In this document: one piece after another, positions 1 to 12,040 of the stretch
Numbering within the stretch: the stretch's first letter is position 1
Layout of the letters: each line of letters opens with the position of its first letter
From: Aristolochia californica
Taxonomy: Eukaryota; Streptophyta; Magnoliopsida; Piperales; Aristolochiaceae
DNA: 64,000 nucleotides
Direction of reading: 5' to 3'
Assembly (NCBI GenBank): GCA_029961685.1
Contig: JARWKL010000010.1
Span: forward strand, 3,224,001 to 3,288,000
Position numbers and translations under genes: made by a program
Notes under the pieces: generated by a model
What the model was told of the DNA's origin: nothing
The model's input: only the letters and a program-made list of their open reading frames with translations
Databases searched by the model: none

Positions 1-3000
1 AAAAAGGCCAAATTAATACAAAGGTCACCAATAGAAAATCGAAATCCCCCTAAGCGGCTGAAGATTGAAGATTAATACAGCAGAAGGTAAAATATTGGCT
101 GAGACGACAAAAAGATGATGGAGGCGGAAAATTGGGAAAAAACAAGTCACGTGAACTCAAGGACATGTTATTAATGGAGGTCTGGGTGCCATCAAAGTTG
201 AAAAGACTCTTTTCTCTTCCCCGAAGTACAAACTAGAAAGACGGTTCTCTCCTGAAGAAGGGTAAAGGAGAGGGAGAAAGGAAAAGAGAAAGAAGAGAAT
301 TTTTTTAGCACGAAGAACAAATGACCTAACTTCAGCAGAATTCTATGGACACTGAGATTCGGAATACAACGCAGTCTGTGCGCACTTCTGATTGATGCAG
401 AGAGATAAACAGGACAAGATCCCCTCTTCGTCTTTTCTTCATTTTTCCGTTGAATAAAGAAAAGGGAAGGCGCTTCTTACTCACATTTACCTATTTAATG
501 ACAGTAGCTTTTAACTTCGTCTTCCCTGTCAACCAAACTTTCTCCTTCAATTGCAGAGAAATGCCAAAAGAGAAACTAAAAGAGAGAGAACATACTGTGG
601 AATGGCCTTACCGGAGCAACACTGAAAATTCCTGAGTACAGATTAGAAAGTGCCCGGAGCAAAGACGTTTTGAGATTTCCAGGCAAGAAGCATCAGACGA
701 ATTAAGCCCATCAAGGAGAAGAAAATGGGCGAATGCCAAACCACGTGAAGCCTTCCTTTTCTATCCACTGAGCCTGAAAACCTTCTTCATTCGTAATCTT
801 TCTGACGATACCAGGAAGCTTTTTTCACTTCTTTTCACAATAGTGCGTTACCATCTCCCTTTAACCCACAATTGCTTCTGTATTTTTTTCTGACTGACAG
901 TAGTACGAACTACCAACTGCATCCCTTTCCTTTATCCTGCGCAGGTTGCTATCATTGAAATTTCGAAAGACTTTTTAGTTAGTAACCATTAAATATCGAA
1001 TAATCCTTCCCGTATAAGATCTCTATCCTACAGTAAGTCATAAGATTATTTTTGCAAAATTTCCTGGGTTACAACAAGGTTCGTCCCTGTTTCTGCATCT
1101 TCAGCCATTATTGCGACTTGACGAAAGATATCTGACTTCATTGGATTTCTGATATGCTTTTATTTGCCTCAATTTTTTTTCTTGTTTATTGCTGTTCTGT
1201 GCCAGAAATTTATCGCCTCGAAGTTCTCGCTACGTCTCCAAAATACACCAACCTGACAAGAAGCAGCTCACCACACACAGAAATTCTCCAAAATTACTGT
1301 GCTTTGAATATGTTTGGGAAAAACCCTTACCTGTAGCAAGTCCACTTCCACATTCTCAGGCCTACAGAGTAAACACTTGATGATCTACTCATATAAATTC
1401 CGACATCGTTGAAGCCGAAACATAATCAAAACAATTCCTTCATCACAGAAGATTTTTCAGTTTATAGGAGCTAAATCAGTAAAGACACTTTGGCAGATAG
1501 CAGAATTAAGCCCATATGGAGGGTATTTTACACAATCACTCGCCCATTTCCCTAATTCGGCTCGGAAGAGCAGCAGACGTAGAATCGGTTCGTGAAAATC
1601 AGCACAGCTCGAAACGCGGAACAGCAACCAGTACCACAATCTTCTTCGCTCTCTACAATTTTTGCGCTAATGACGAAACTTACAGAGAAAGAAATGGATA
1701 AAGTAGCGTTTTCTGGGTTGTGGAACACGAGAGGATTCATGAACTGAAGGGGTCACAGCATGGCCAGTGGATGGGCAGCAGCATCGCCGCAGTATGGTCG
1801 GAGTATGTGGAAGTGGTAATTGGTGTGGACAGAGGAAAGTGGGAGAGGGAGAAGACCGAACTGGAAGATCACATGAACAAAAGCCCCTGTCACAACGCGG
1901 GAAGATCAATTTTAAATATTGTAATCTAATATTCATTTACGTTTTACGGTTTTCAAAAAGTTCCATATTTGCCAGGAACCTTGCCCGGCAGGAGCAGACG
2001 CGAATGTTTCCTTTCTTGATGTTAGAAAGCAGAAAAAAGGCACCTCGACTGCTACGACGGGAAGATAGCAATAAGCAAATCTCAGACGGATTGTTAACAG
2101 CGTTTTAAGATTCCTGGAGAAAACAAGTGTATCACCATTGTTAATGGAGTTTAATAGAAAGCCGAGAATCATGTGTAAATGCGATTACGATTTCATATCG
2201 AAGCCAACCAATAAAATCTCTCGGAACAAGAATCTTGATACAGAAATCATAGACCCATTGAAGCTTGAAAATTGTAAATGACTAACAATTGGCTGAAGCC
2301 AATTGGCTGGAATCGAGACAGTGAACCTGCCACCATTCTTTAGAGCTTTACTGAAAACGGGGAGAAAGAGAAAGAGATTCCCTTGTGGCAGGTCGGCGGG
2401 AGTGACTGGATGAGATCATCTTGTTGACCTAAAATTATCGTTTCAACTTTCATGAACGCTTGCCAAGTGGCGCACTCGAAGGATTCGAGTGGTTACAGTT
2501 CTGTTGGCTCTCTGGACGGTCTCTGGACGGTCGAGTTGTTGAGAGGTGTTGACACCGGAGAAAATTTCTCTCTCGCTCTCTTCTTCTTCTTCTTATCCCC
2601 TGATGGATCAGCTGCGAGCAAGTATCTGCCACCGTCACTCTTCTCCTTAACATAAGACAGTTATACCTGAGTTGATCTTTTATCTTCAAGGAACCATTTC
2701 TGAGCATACTGGGAGCTGCTCAGAGCTAGAGTTGCTAGATGCGAAGAACTGTTGGATGGACGTAGATGAGAAGTTACTGAAAATTGCTGCGCAAATAAAG
2801 AGATTGGAGTGTAGTGGCTTCATACCTGAAGAAAATGTTTTATCAAAGAAACGGTTTATCTGAGATGGACGGGGGCACATGTTGTCATCTTTGCCGATGA
2901 CGGCCTTACTGAAAGAAAACCTGCAACGTTCTACGGGAAACAAGATTGCTTGAAGGAGAAAGCTTTGATGAGAATCTAGCCTTTGGCAAGTGATATTGGC

Positions 3001-3130
3001 AAGGCTCAATCGGACTGCAAAGTCGAACTGGCTCGATAATGCAGTTGGATTGAACCCTGCCAACATCACATTGCTGCAACCAACACTGATCGACAATGAG
3101 ATTCAGAGTCTGAGACAACTTATATGGAGG
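1..3130. other. Gene-poor stretch, no confident gene
   Basis: No protein family, RNA gene or mobile-element signature is recognised here on either strand. Short open frames are interrupted and look random. One segment at 2691-2863 on the plus strand reads as a soluble acidic peptide following a splice-acceptor-like tract (TTTTATCTTCAAG) and a CT-rich leader-like stretch at 2570-2600. It could be a scrap of an exon, but I do not recognise the protein and the frame closes after KKRFI. Confidence 0.4.
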
Positions 3131-3589
3131 TAGAAGGGGATTGTGACAAGCTCCTGTATGTTCTTGTGCTTGGAAATGTACAATTTAATGAATAAAACTA
3201 GAACAAGAACTTGAATCAAAGACAAAACAAGACAGTCAATAAGATTGAGAAAGACTTTAGCCGGCCCTTTGCATAGGAAGAAGGGAAGAAGCCGTGGAAT
3301 CTTATGAACTCTATCAGGTTATTATGATAAAATAGCTTTAGCATATAATTTGTGATTCATAGCTTTATTTTAAATGTGTGATCATAGCTCCAAAACTTGT
3401 TACAAGAGGCTGAGATTTGCTTAAAAACTGAAGAAAAAAAAGCATCTCATAAGCAGATTGGTCTGATTCATCCTCTAAACGGGATCTCTACTTTCCCAAT
3501 TCTCATGTGAAAAACGACCTCATCTATAAAACTAATCAAAATGTTCTGTTTTCGGATAGTTCATAACATAATACTATATTATAGAGTAG

Positions 3590-3962
3590 TGTTGGAAGAT
3601 AGGCTCAAGCCCACATGACCAAGGAAGTCTCACACTTCTAATAGTGTTAGAACATGGGCTCAAACTCATACGACCAAGGAAGACCCACACATCCAAGATA
3701 TGTGGAAGATGGGCTCAAAACCCACATAGTGATGGCGGAATGGTAAATAAAGAGTCATCTCATAAAGATGGTATTGATAAAATTAGTTGAAGTTCTAGGG
3801 GCATAATTATAATATTGTAGTTTCATTAATCTATAAATTGTACTTTAGGGGAAAAGTTAGGACATAAATCCATAACCTCTTTTTTTTCTCCTATTTTTCT
3901 CCCAATGGGTATCTTTCTTTTTTTCTCCATGAGCTAATTTCATGCAGTCCTGAAAATCAACA
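3590..3962. mobile_element. Probable solo LTR (373 bp)
   Basis: The segment begins TGTTGGAAGAT and ends AATCAACA, so it has a perfect TGTTG/CAACA terminal inverted repeat, as LTRs do. It is flanked by AGTAG on the left and AGTAA on the right, a 5-bp target duplication with one mismatch. Inside are imperfect repeats of a 'ggctcaaacccacatgaccaaggaag' type unit near 3605-3720. No coding region or primer binding site follows, so it is read as a solo LTR left by recombination. Orientation cannot be set. Confidence 0.5.
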
Positions 3963-5795
3963 AGTAACATTGTACATATTTACTACTTTGCAAAGTATAA
4001 TTCTTTATTGGTTCAAAATTACTGACAAAGTTTTAGGAGTCATAGATCAAATAGTTCTTCTTTATCGCTTAACATATTGCTATTTTGTATTTGTACATGG
4101 AGTTATGTGGCTATGAATAATGTAACATACCATCCAAAAAGGTAAACTTACCATTTGTGTTTCGTCACTATTAAGGTAATTTCCTTTTAGAGAGAGAGAC
4201 ATAACCGTTGAATTTTTGTAAACATAAATTGTGACATTTCACCTAAAACTAGATTGATTGTTGTGCATTAGTGCCTATTTTTGTTGACTTTGGATAACTA
4301 CACATTTTAAAATGTTAGAGGATGTACCTTTCACATGAACCTAGACATGCATTAAATCAATGTCAAGATAATACTATTGTAAAGTAAAGTGGTAATGCAA
4401 AAGGAAAAAATTAGATAAGGCTAGACTTCTGTATTTATGAACTGAATGTTATAAAGCTTAGTGTAGAAGCTACCTACAAGTCCTTCCTACCCAATGGAAC
4501 ACCTTCAAAAGCTTTTGTTTTCAATTGATATTGCGAGTTTACCTTGTTTCATTTTTTTTTTATATAGCATGTTTGAATCCTAATTTCTAGGATTAAATAT
4601 TTTCTAGTGAATCTTTTAAGTTTAAAATGGTAACAACGCTCAAAGTACTTTTGAGAGGTCGGTAGTTCAATCTTCCAAGACGCTATTAATGTTTATTAAT
4701 TACAGTGCTATGTAAGTCCACAACATAATGTTTGATACCTATTCACTGCATTTTATTTGATACACATTAACTTAATGTTTAAATAGCATAGGAACCTATA
4801 AGCATGCATTAGTAAACCCAAACTTGTTGACAAAATAACATTAAGGCACTTCATAACATAGTATGTGATTATAGGGCAGCAAAGTTGTTGAATCCAGAGT
4901 GAGAAATATAGGTCTATAACATACTAACTAATACTCATAAACACAATATTTAACTAGAATGAGAATGTCATAATATAGTAAGTTGTAAAGTTTTTAGTTA
5001 TTGACTACATCAATAGTATAGAATTGAAAGTCGTTAACTACATGAAGAAACAAAAGAGTTTGAAATCTTGAAGAGTAGTTGATTACATGAAATGTAGCCA
5101 ACTACATCAATGAACAAAAGAGGAACAACAATCTATTACAGATAGTAGATTGTCAAAGCTCCACTTTCATGATTTTAGGATATTTTCCTCTCTTAAAACC
5201 TGTATTAAACCCATGTATCAAAAAAATTAAACTTACAAGTTCTCACCTTAATTCACTTGAATCCACAAAAAAAAAAAAAAAAAAAAATTCACATATTGCT
5301 ATCATTTGCACTGAGGTTATGTTGCCTTTCTCCAAACTCATAGTTTTTTTTACCATTGCATCGATTGCTTTTTGATGGCTTGTACTAGGCACAATGGTGG
5401 CTACCCATCCTTCAAAGGCTCATGCTACTCTTCTTCATGTTGCTTCTTTGAATCTTCATTCTCTTCTTGTAGCCATGCTTCCTCTTTCTACTCTTCTTTA
5501 TGTCACCCATCTTCTTCGTGCTCCTCTTCATGTTGCCACTATTCTTCACATGCCTATCGTGAGACTTACAAGTCACGTGCTTATATTTTTTCTTGTATTT
5601 GTTCATATAGCATGCTCTAATGCACCCCTCACCCCCCACACTTGTATTTACCTTTTCTTTCCATATCTTTAATATTAGAGGCAACAACACTAGTGTATTC
5701 AACAAACACTCCATGTTTAACTAATCTTGATTTATTCTTGGCACATTAGTTGTTGTCGATGACCCTTCTCATACATTCCTTATCATTTCATCTAC
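3963..5795. other. AT-rich intergenic sequence
   Basis: No gene is supported. There is a 22-base A run at 5266-5287 and a low-complexity CTTCTT-rich stretch at 5410-5600, which makes artificial Ser/Cys-rich frames on the plus strand and Lys-rich frames on the minus strand. Whether 5400-5795 is part of a decayed mobile element could not be decided. Confidence 0.4.
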
Positions 5796-5800
5796 TTCAT

Positions 5801-6638
5801 TGTTATGGTCCCTAGCCATGGATCTAGTAACTCGGTGAGGTAATTGTGAATCCAACACTGTATTAGGGTTCTTGGTCATGGTAATGAAGAAAATAACTCA
5901 CTTTCTTTACCTGTTCTCGTTATGCTTGAAAAGGAGTTTCCTTTTCTTAGTTTTCTTCGTAAATAAAATATTTCTCTTGTTGTTCTTGGCAAGGAAGGGT
6001 TAAACCCTTTTTGCTGCTCATGTCTAAGAAGGTAGGGACCCCTCTAGAAAGGTTTCTGCTGCCCACATAGGAGAGATTAGGACTTCCTAACCCTCCCTGA
6101 ATCGGTTAGAAGCTAAAGCTGCCTCTTTTAGTGTGTTCCTCGATTAGGGAATCAAGCCTTCTCTTTTCTTGTTCAGATTGAAGGGAAATTCTTCCCTCTT
6201 GCTGCTGCAAATGTGGAAGAGGCTAAAGCCCCTCCTTGAACTCGAAAAACAGTATTCAAGACCCTCTTCCTCTATCTTGGATAATCTCAATGCAAAGCAT
6301 AATTCAAAGAGAGAAGAAATAAAACTCAAATCAAGAAAACCGTTAGAGCTCGTCAAGGAGACCTCCCAGCCATAGAGATTGTCAAGGAGAACTCCAAACC
6401 CTATTTAACCTAATTCAATATTTGTCTTTTCTCAATTTCTCTACCCTTTAAATAGGGTTTGACGTCATAAGTGTTTTAGGGCTAAAAATAACAATTCTAC
6501 CCATGCGTCCTTGCTCATTACATAATTAATGGAAAATTATACTAAAAGCAATATAAAATTTAAAATTTAAAATTAATAAACTCAGTGAGTCATTGCCTCC
6601 TCCTTTGGGTGACTCGGTGTGCTATTGAGCCATCAACA
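5801..6638 (-). repeat. 3' LTR of the Ty3 element
   Basis: This 838-bp LTR begins TGTTATGGTCC and ends CATCAACA in window orientation. It is closely similar along its length to 11070-12031. It lacks the 125-bp internal duplication seen in the other LTR. Confidence 0.9.
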
Positions 6639-6669
6639 TCTGCGCCCCCCCCCCCCCCCCCCCCCCCCC
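6639..6669 (-). promoter_or_regulatory. Polypurine tract with a 25-base G run
   Basis: Directly inside the 3' LTR, the element strand reads a 25-base G run (C run 6645-6669 in the window) followed by CGCAGA and then the LTR. This is the position of the plus-strand primer. The homopolymer has probably expanded, and its true length may be affected by sequencing. Confidence 0.75.
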
Positions 6670-6699
6670 AATGGAGAAATAGCTTGTCCTCAAGCTCGT

Positions 6700-7165
6700 A
6701 AGATGGGTAGACCTGTTGGAAGTTGGCTATCTGGTCCCATGTCACATCTTCTTTTTTTATGTCCTTCCACTATACAAGAATCTCCCATTGGTTATCAATC
6801 TGACGGGCCCGCAATACCATAGCTGGAGTAAGAATAACTTGTCCATTGTCCACCGGAGGAAGAGACGGAATTGTCGACGGAGGTGGACCCTTAAAGGGTT
6901 TTAAGTAATGAAACCTGGAACACATCATGCAGTTTAGTTGTTGTGGGAAGTTGCAATTGATAAGCTACTGGCCCGATACGACAAATAATAGTGAAAGGCC
7001 CAAAGTATTTTGGGGAGAGTTTATGCGTTGTTGTCCCGCTAATGAGTGCTGACGGTACGAATGGAGTCGTAACCAGACATAATCACCTTCCTTATATTTG
7101 ATATCCCGGTGTCCCTTGTCGTAGAAGTCCTTCATACGAACCTGTGCTTTGAGGAGGCGGTCCAA
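6700..7165 (-). pseudogene. Ty3 integrase C-terminus and chromodomain-like tail (broken)
   Basis: The minus strand at 7165-7060 encodes the post-core integrase module, with the motif [21 protein letters not shown] typical of gypsy elements. A frameshift follows. Further on, about 6900-6730, another frame gives PPVDNGQVILTPAM and RQIDNQWEILVEWKD, which resembles the start of a chromodomain (the QWEILVEW strand). The tail is taken as the domain that directs chromovirus integration to chromatin. It is interrupted and not functional. Confidence 0.7.
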
Positions 7166-7171
7166 AATATT

Positions 7172-7837
7172 CTATAGCACTTGGTCCCGTTCCATAAGTG
7201 TATGATCGATAGAGTCCACGCAGGTGGAGCCCCAAGTATACGATAGGAGCCGAGGCTGATCTCTACCATATAGAACGCTGAAGGGAATAGATTGTAAAGT
7301 TGTGTGGAAGGAAGTATTGTAACAATATTCAGCCCAAGGGAGCCACTGCACCAAGGTTTTAAGATGACCGACCACAAAACATCGGAGATACATTTTCACA
7401 GTGCGGTTAACGACCTCTATTTGTCCATCTGTTTGAGGATGATATGATGATGAGAACTTCAACTTAGTACTGCAGAGATGAAACAGTTCACGCCAAAAAG
7501 AGCAGGTAAAAACCGCATCCCGATCACTAACAATCGAGTCTAGAATACCATATAAACAAACAATATGCACGAGAAATTTATGTGTCACTCTGGATACTGT
7601 ATATGGGTGAGCCATGGGTATGAAGTGAGCATATTTGGAGAATCGATTCACCACCACAAATAATATCGGCTTGCCGGAAGATAGTGGAAGACCTTCGACG
7701 AAGTCCATAGAAATATTGGCCCACACCTGTGTAGGAAGTGCCAAAGATTGCAGAAGACCCGCTGGACTTAAGTGTTCGGCCTTGTTATGTTGACAAACCT
7801 GACAGGATGTTACATATTCTACAATAGAGGTCTTCAT
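7172..7837 (-). pseudogene. Ty3 integrase core
   Basis: This open stretch encodes the rve integrase core. Visible blocks are the end of the HHCC zinc finger (CQVCQHNKAEH), the first catalytic Asp in MDFVEGLP, the second in SDRDAVF, and the Glu in DGQIEVVNR. The D, D and E are all kept, but the frame is closed on both sides (upstream of 7837 and at 7172), so no full integrase can be made. Confidence 0.88.
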
Positions 7838-8137
7838 ACCCTACCAATAGAAATCCACTCGAATGCGATGCAAGGTTTTCTAGATGCCTTCATGAGTATT
7901 GTCATGGTATGCTAAAATGATGGTTGATATCAAATCTTAATTGTGTAGGATATATAAGCGCGATCGATAATAAATAAGAGAATCCTGAATGGTCCATCTA
8001 GAGTCCATGGCCCCCTATGTGATTTTTTTGAGCATATCGAGAAGAACCAGATTGCTAGCATTTTCCTTCTTCACCAAATCTAAAAGGAAAAAATGAGGCT
8101 GGGTGATAGCATATAGAAGTGACGAGGTCTCCAAACG

Positions 8138-9529
8138 TCAAGACAAGGCATCAGCCGCCTTGTTTAATTTGTCGGTACGGTATTCCCCCATAAAGTCGAA
8201 TCCTAGCAATTTACTTATCCAATGTTGTTGAGGAGAAGTCATGAGGCGCTGCTCCAACAAATATTTGAGGTTGTAATGATCAGTATGAATAAGAAATGCA
8301 CGACCCCATAAATAAGGGCTCCAATGTTGTACAACTTTGGCTAACCCGACTAACTCCCGTCCATATGCTGGCAATTTGTGATGTCGTACTGCCAGCTGGC
8401 GGCTGAAATATGCAATATGGTGCAAGTGTTGTTGTAGAACAGCCTCAATGCCCCCACCAAAGGGGTCACACTTGACCTCAAATAACTCCTCAAAATTGGG
8501 GACTTGCAGAACTGGTGTGGATGCAAGAGCTGATTTGAGATCGAAAAAAGACTAAGTAGCCTGTTCATTTCAAATAAAGGAATTTTTCTTGAGGAGGTTT
8601 GTCAATGGTGTAACAATTGGTCCATAGTTTCTGATAAATTTCTTGTAATAATCTGCCAATCCCAAAAACCCTCGCAAAGCCGAGGTATTCATAGGTTGCA
8701 GCCAATCTGCAATAGCCATAATTTTCTCGGAATCCACTGTGACTCCATCATGTGAAATATTATGGCCTAGATAGGCCACATGTGATGTTGCAAATGAGCA
8801 TTTCGATTTCTTTATATATAATTGATGGACACGTAACAATTTAAATACCAAATGTAAATGCTCTAAATGTTGATGTCTAGACTGGTTGTTAATGAGTATG
8901 TCATCAAAGAAAACTTGTACAAATTTACGAAGATAGTTACGAAATACCTCGTTCATTAATGCCCAGAATGTGGATGGGGCGTTGGATAACCCAAATGGCA
9001 TGACCACGAATTCAAAGTGGCCATGATGAGTGCGAAAAGTCATTTTCTCGATGTTGTTTGGGTGTATACGAACCTGATGATATCCCGAGCGTAGGTCCAA
9101 TTTGGTGAATATATGAGTACCATGCAATTCATCTAAAAGCTCCTCCACCACCAAAATAGGGAACTTATCTTTCACAGTTTGGTTATTCAATTCTCGATAA
9201 TCAACACAGAAACGCCATGTACCATCATGTTTTTTAACGAGGAGGATTGGTGATGAGAATGGGGAACGACTGTTGCAAATAAGGCATTGTTGTAGCATTG
9301 TTTGGCACTGCCATTCAATTTCGTCTTTATGAAGATATGGGTACCGATAAGGTTGAACGACCACCACTTCTACTCCCTGTTTTAAACATAATCGATGGTC
9401 ACAATGTGTCAAGGGAAGCAGCCCCGATGGCTCTTGGAAAATGTCTGTGAATGCATATAGAAGATTATCTATATTACTATCTGGATTGTCTTGTGAATGC
9501 ATCATATGAATATGATAGGGCTTGTCCAC
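8138..9529 (-). pseudogene. Ty3 reverse transcriptase and RNase H (nonsense-interrupted)
   Basis: Segment 9529-8570 carries the RT core: RFCVDYRELN, FTKLDLRSGYHQVRI, FVVMPFGLSNAP and the catalytic block VFFDDIL (FFDD where gypsy elements usually have YVDD or FVDD). In the linker to RNase H the frame meets a stop after NSFI and another after NEQAT, near 8545-8570. RNase H resumes at about 8510-8138 with HHIAYFSRQL, FLIHTDHYNLKYLL and KLNKAADALS. The two stops look like TGG to TGA and CAG to TAG changes. Confidence 0.93.
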
Positions 9530-9553
9530 ATGACTGCCCTATAATAATACTTG

Positions 9554-10022
9554 TTATTTGCCCATTGCAAAACTCATAGTTAAAGCAGTAAAATCCCATA
9601 AAATAGGCCCGAGTGTTTGCAGCCATTTAATACCCAAAATCATATCGAACCCAGTTAGAGGTATGACAAAAAATTCAGAATGAAAGAAAGTCGTACCAAT
9701 TGAGAAATTACCTTTTTTTGTTGATGTCGTAGCTAGGAATTGTTTCTCCATTGGCAACCGAAACAGTTGTTGTTGAGTGTGGAAGTATTTGGTGTTGAAG
9801 GTGTTGAGCAACGGTGCATTTGAGAAAATTTTATGTACTTCCTGAATCCACCAGGCTGACAAGGTCCTGGTCCATCACTCGAGTGCGGACTTGCATCATT
9901 TTGGCAAATTTTTGTCCTATAATGGCATGTAGAGAGATTTCTGGTGGATCCTCCTCAACTGTATCAATGTGTTGTGGTTCTGTGATCTCTTCTGTGACTT
10001 CATTGACCTCTAACCAAAACAA
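9554..10022 (-). pseudogene. Ty3 aspartic protease (frameshifted)
   Basis: The minus-strand frame from 10022 ends in VSLVDSGST at 9831, the catalytic D-S/T-G motif of a retropepsin. The downstream half, 9862-9554, is in a different frame and gives the hydrophobic block MILGIKWLQTLGPILWDF, the flap-end/C-terminal signature of gypsy proteases. A frameshift just after the active site therefore breaks the enzyme. Confidence 0.85.
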
Positions 10023-10045
10023 CCGTTTACATTGATGGCATGCCT

Positions 10046-11043
10046 TTATGTTTCATCACAATCGTAACATAAGTTCTTTGCTCTGCTCTCCACCATCTCC
10101 CGACTAGTTAATTTTTTAATATATTGGGCGAGTGGGTTGTTGGGTCGTGTATCTGCTGTGGGATTAATACTAGGATAGTTTTTTACCAGCGGCCCTGCTT
10201 GTAAAGCTAGTTGAGTATTATTGTTGCGCCTACCTTGCCAGCTAGTGGAAGTGTTCCAATCCCCTTGCCAAGCAGACCTCCTATTTTGAACTCTTTGTCG
10301 AAGTTCGAGTGCGCGAGCTAGATTTATTGCTCGAGCTAAGTCAGCAAGTGCATGTAGCTCCACCTCTAACCTTAATGACTCATTAAGGCCCGTTGTAAAT
10401 AAATTGACCTTCTGGTCTATGCGAACCATCCGACTAGCTCTAGTCAATTTTTCCTGAAACTGTTTTTTATAGAGCTCCATTGGGCCAGTTTGTCGTAACA
10501 GCACCAAATCCCCCAAGGGGTTGCTGTGGGCTGGAGGACCAAATCGTATAGTGCATAATTCTTTAAACTCTTCCCAATCGAGCATTAATCTATCTGACTC
10601 AACTTGATGAAACCAAACTTGTTCTTCCCCAAGCAAGTGGAAAGCGGCCAACCCTACCATAGCATTAGATGTTATTCTTTGATGGATAAAAACTTTTTTG
10701 CACCTATGAAACCAAATCAAATGGTCTTCAGACCCATTAAAAGTAGGAAAATCAAGTTTTGTATACCTTGGTACGGTGCCTCCTCCCTGGTTGAAGTTTC
10801 CAATCTAGCCAGGAAAACTAGTGCGACCAGCAAACTCATCTCCCCCTCTTGTATGCGGTTGTCCTCTCCTCTTTGTTCCGAATTTTAATTCCTTCCAGTC
10901 GACATATTTCCTATCATCCCAGAAAGTCTTTCAATTTGAAGATTCATATTAGGAATTTGCTCCATCATTTGAGAAATTTTTCTGTCAGTCTCTGTGTGAC
11001 CTCTGAGTATCAATTCTCTTAACTCATTAATGTTGTTCTCCAT
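10046..11043 (-). pseudogene. Ty3 gag (broken)
   Basis: Translation would begin at ATG 11043, just after the primer site (MENNINELREL). A frameshift lies between 10885 and 10720. From 10720 the retrotransposon capsid domain is clear (AMVGLAAFHLLGEEQVWF, LDWEEFKELCTIRFGP, DLVLLRQTG). Near the end is a single zinc-knuckle remnant, LCYDCDET, interrupted by a stop. It packaged element RNA when intact. Confidence 0.85.
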
Positions 11044-11044
11044 C

Positions 11045-11069
11045 GTGTTACCCTGCTCTGATACTAAGT
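11045..11069 (-). promoter_or_regulatory. Primer binding site (tRNA-iMet type)
   Basis: Immediately inside the 5' LTR the element strand reads ACTTAGTATCAGAGCAGGG, close to the TGGTATCAGAGC complement of the initiator methionine tRNA 3' end used by many plant LTR elements. Its place next to the LTR fixes the minus-strand orientation. Confidence 0.8.
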
Positions 11070-12031
11070 TGTTATGGTCCTTAGCCATGGATCTAGTAAC
11101 TCGGCAAGGTAATTATGAATTCAACACTGTATTAGGGTTTTTGGTCACTGTAATGAAGAAAAGAACTCCCTTTCTTTACCTGTTCTCGTTATGCCTGAAA
11201 ATAAGTTTCCTTTTCTTAGTCTTCTACGTAAATAAAATACTTCTCTTGTTGTTCTTGGCCAATAAGGGTTAAACCCTTTTTGCTGCTCACATCTAAGAGG
11301 ATAGGGACCCTCTAGAAAGGTTGTTTATGCCCACATAGGAGAGATTAGGACTTCCTAACCCTCCCTTACTAGGTTAGAAGTTAAAGCTGCCTCTTTTAGT
11401 GTGTTGCTCGATTAGGGAATCAAGCTTTCTCTTTTCTTGCTCAGATTGAAGGGAAATTCTTCCCCTTGCAACTGCAAATGTGGAAGAGGCTAAAGCCCCT
11501 CCTTGAACTCAAAAAACATTATTCAAGACCCTCTCCCTTTATCTTGGATAATCTCTATACAAAGCAAAATTCAAAGAGAGAAGAAATAAAACTCAAATCA
11601 AAAGAACCATGGCTAAAGCCCCTCCTTGAACTTGAAAAACATTATTCAAGACCCTCTCCCTTTATCTTGGATAATCTCTATACAAAGCAAAATTCAAAGA
11701 GAGAAGAAATAAAACTTAAATCAAGAGAACCATACCTGGAGCTCGTCAAGGAGACCTCCAAACCCTAGAGCTCGTCAAGGAGAACTCTAAACCCTATTTA
11801 ACCCAATTCAATACTTGCCTTTTCTCTATTTCTATACCCTTTAAATAGGGTTTGACGTCATAAGTGTTTCAGGGCTAAAAATAACAATTCTAACCCTGCG
11901 TCCTTGCTCATTACATAATTAATGGAAAATTATACTGAAAGCAATATAAAATATGAAATTTAAAAGTAATAAACTCAATGAGTCATTGCCTCCTCCTTTG
12001 GGTGACTCAGTGTGCTATTGAGTCATCAACA
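11070..12031 (-). repeat. 5' LTR of the Ty3 element, with a 125-bp tandem duplication
   Basis: This LTR is 962 bp, against 838 bp for its partner. The difference is explained by a 125-bp tandem duplication (11490-11614 and 11615-11739) of the block starting CTAAAGCCCC. Ends are TGTTATGG and CATCAACA, and TTCAT follows at 12032-12036. Confidence 0.9.
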
Positions 12032-12040
12032 TTCATGCAT

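Larger units (their letters stand above)
5801..12031 (-). mobile_element. Ty3/gypsy LTR retrotransposon, nearly complete but decayed
   Basis: This is a 6,231-bp element read on the minus strand and bounded by the 5-bp target duplication TTCAT (5796-5800 and 12032-12036). In element order it has a 5' LTR at 11070-12031, a tRNA-iMet-type primer site, gag, aspartic protease, reverse transcriptase, RNase H, integrase, a chromodomain-like tail, a polypurine tract and a 3' LTR at 5801-6638. The order PR-RT-RH-IN defines Ty3/gypsy, and the C-terminal tail suggests a chromovirus. Every coding block carries stops or frameshifts, so it cannot be autonomous. Several stops look like C-to-T decay on the coding strand (TGG to TGA, CAG to TAG), as expected for a methylated, silenced copy. 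Confidence 0.93.

Noticed and set aside
4640..4700. GGTAGTTCAATC word resembling a pol III B box
   Set aside because: No A box, no poly(A) tail and no target duplication were found, so a SINE or tRNA is not supported.
5372..5620. Ser/Cys-rich plus-strand frame that looks like a small cysteine-rich peptide
   Set aside because: It is a translation of low-complexity TCTTCTTCATG-like DNA, has no signal peptide pattern or regular Cys spacing, and the other frames are equally open.
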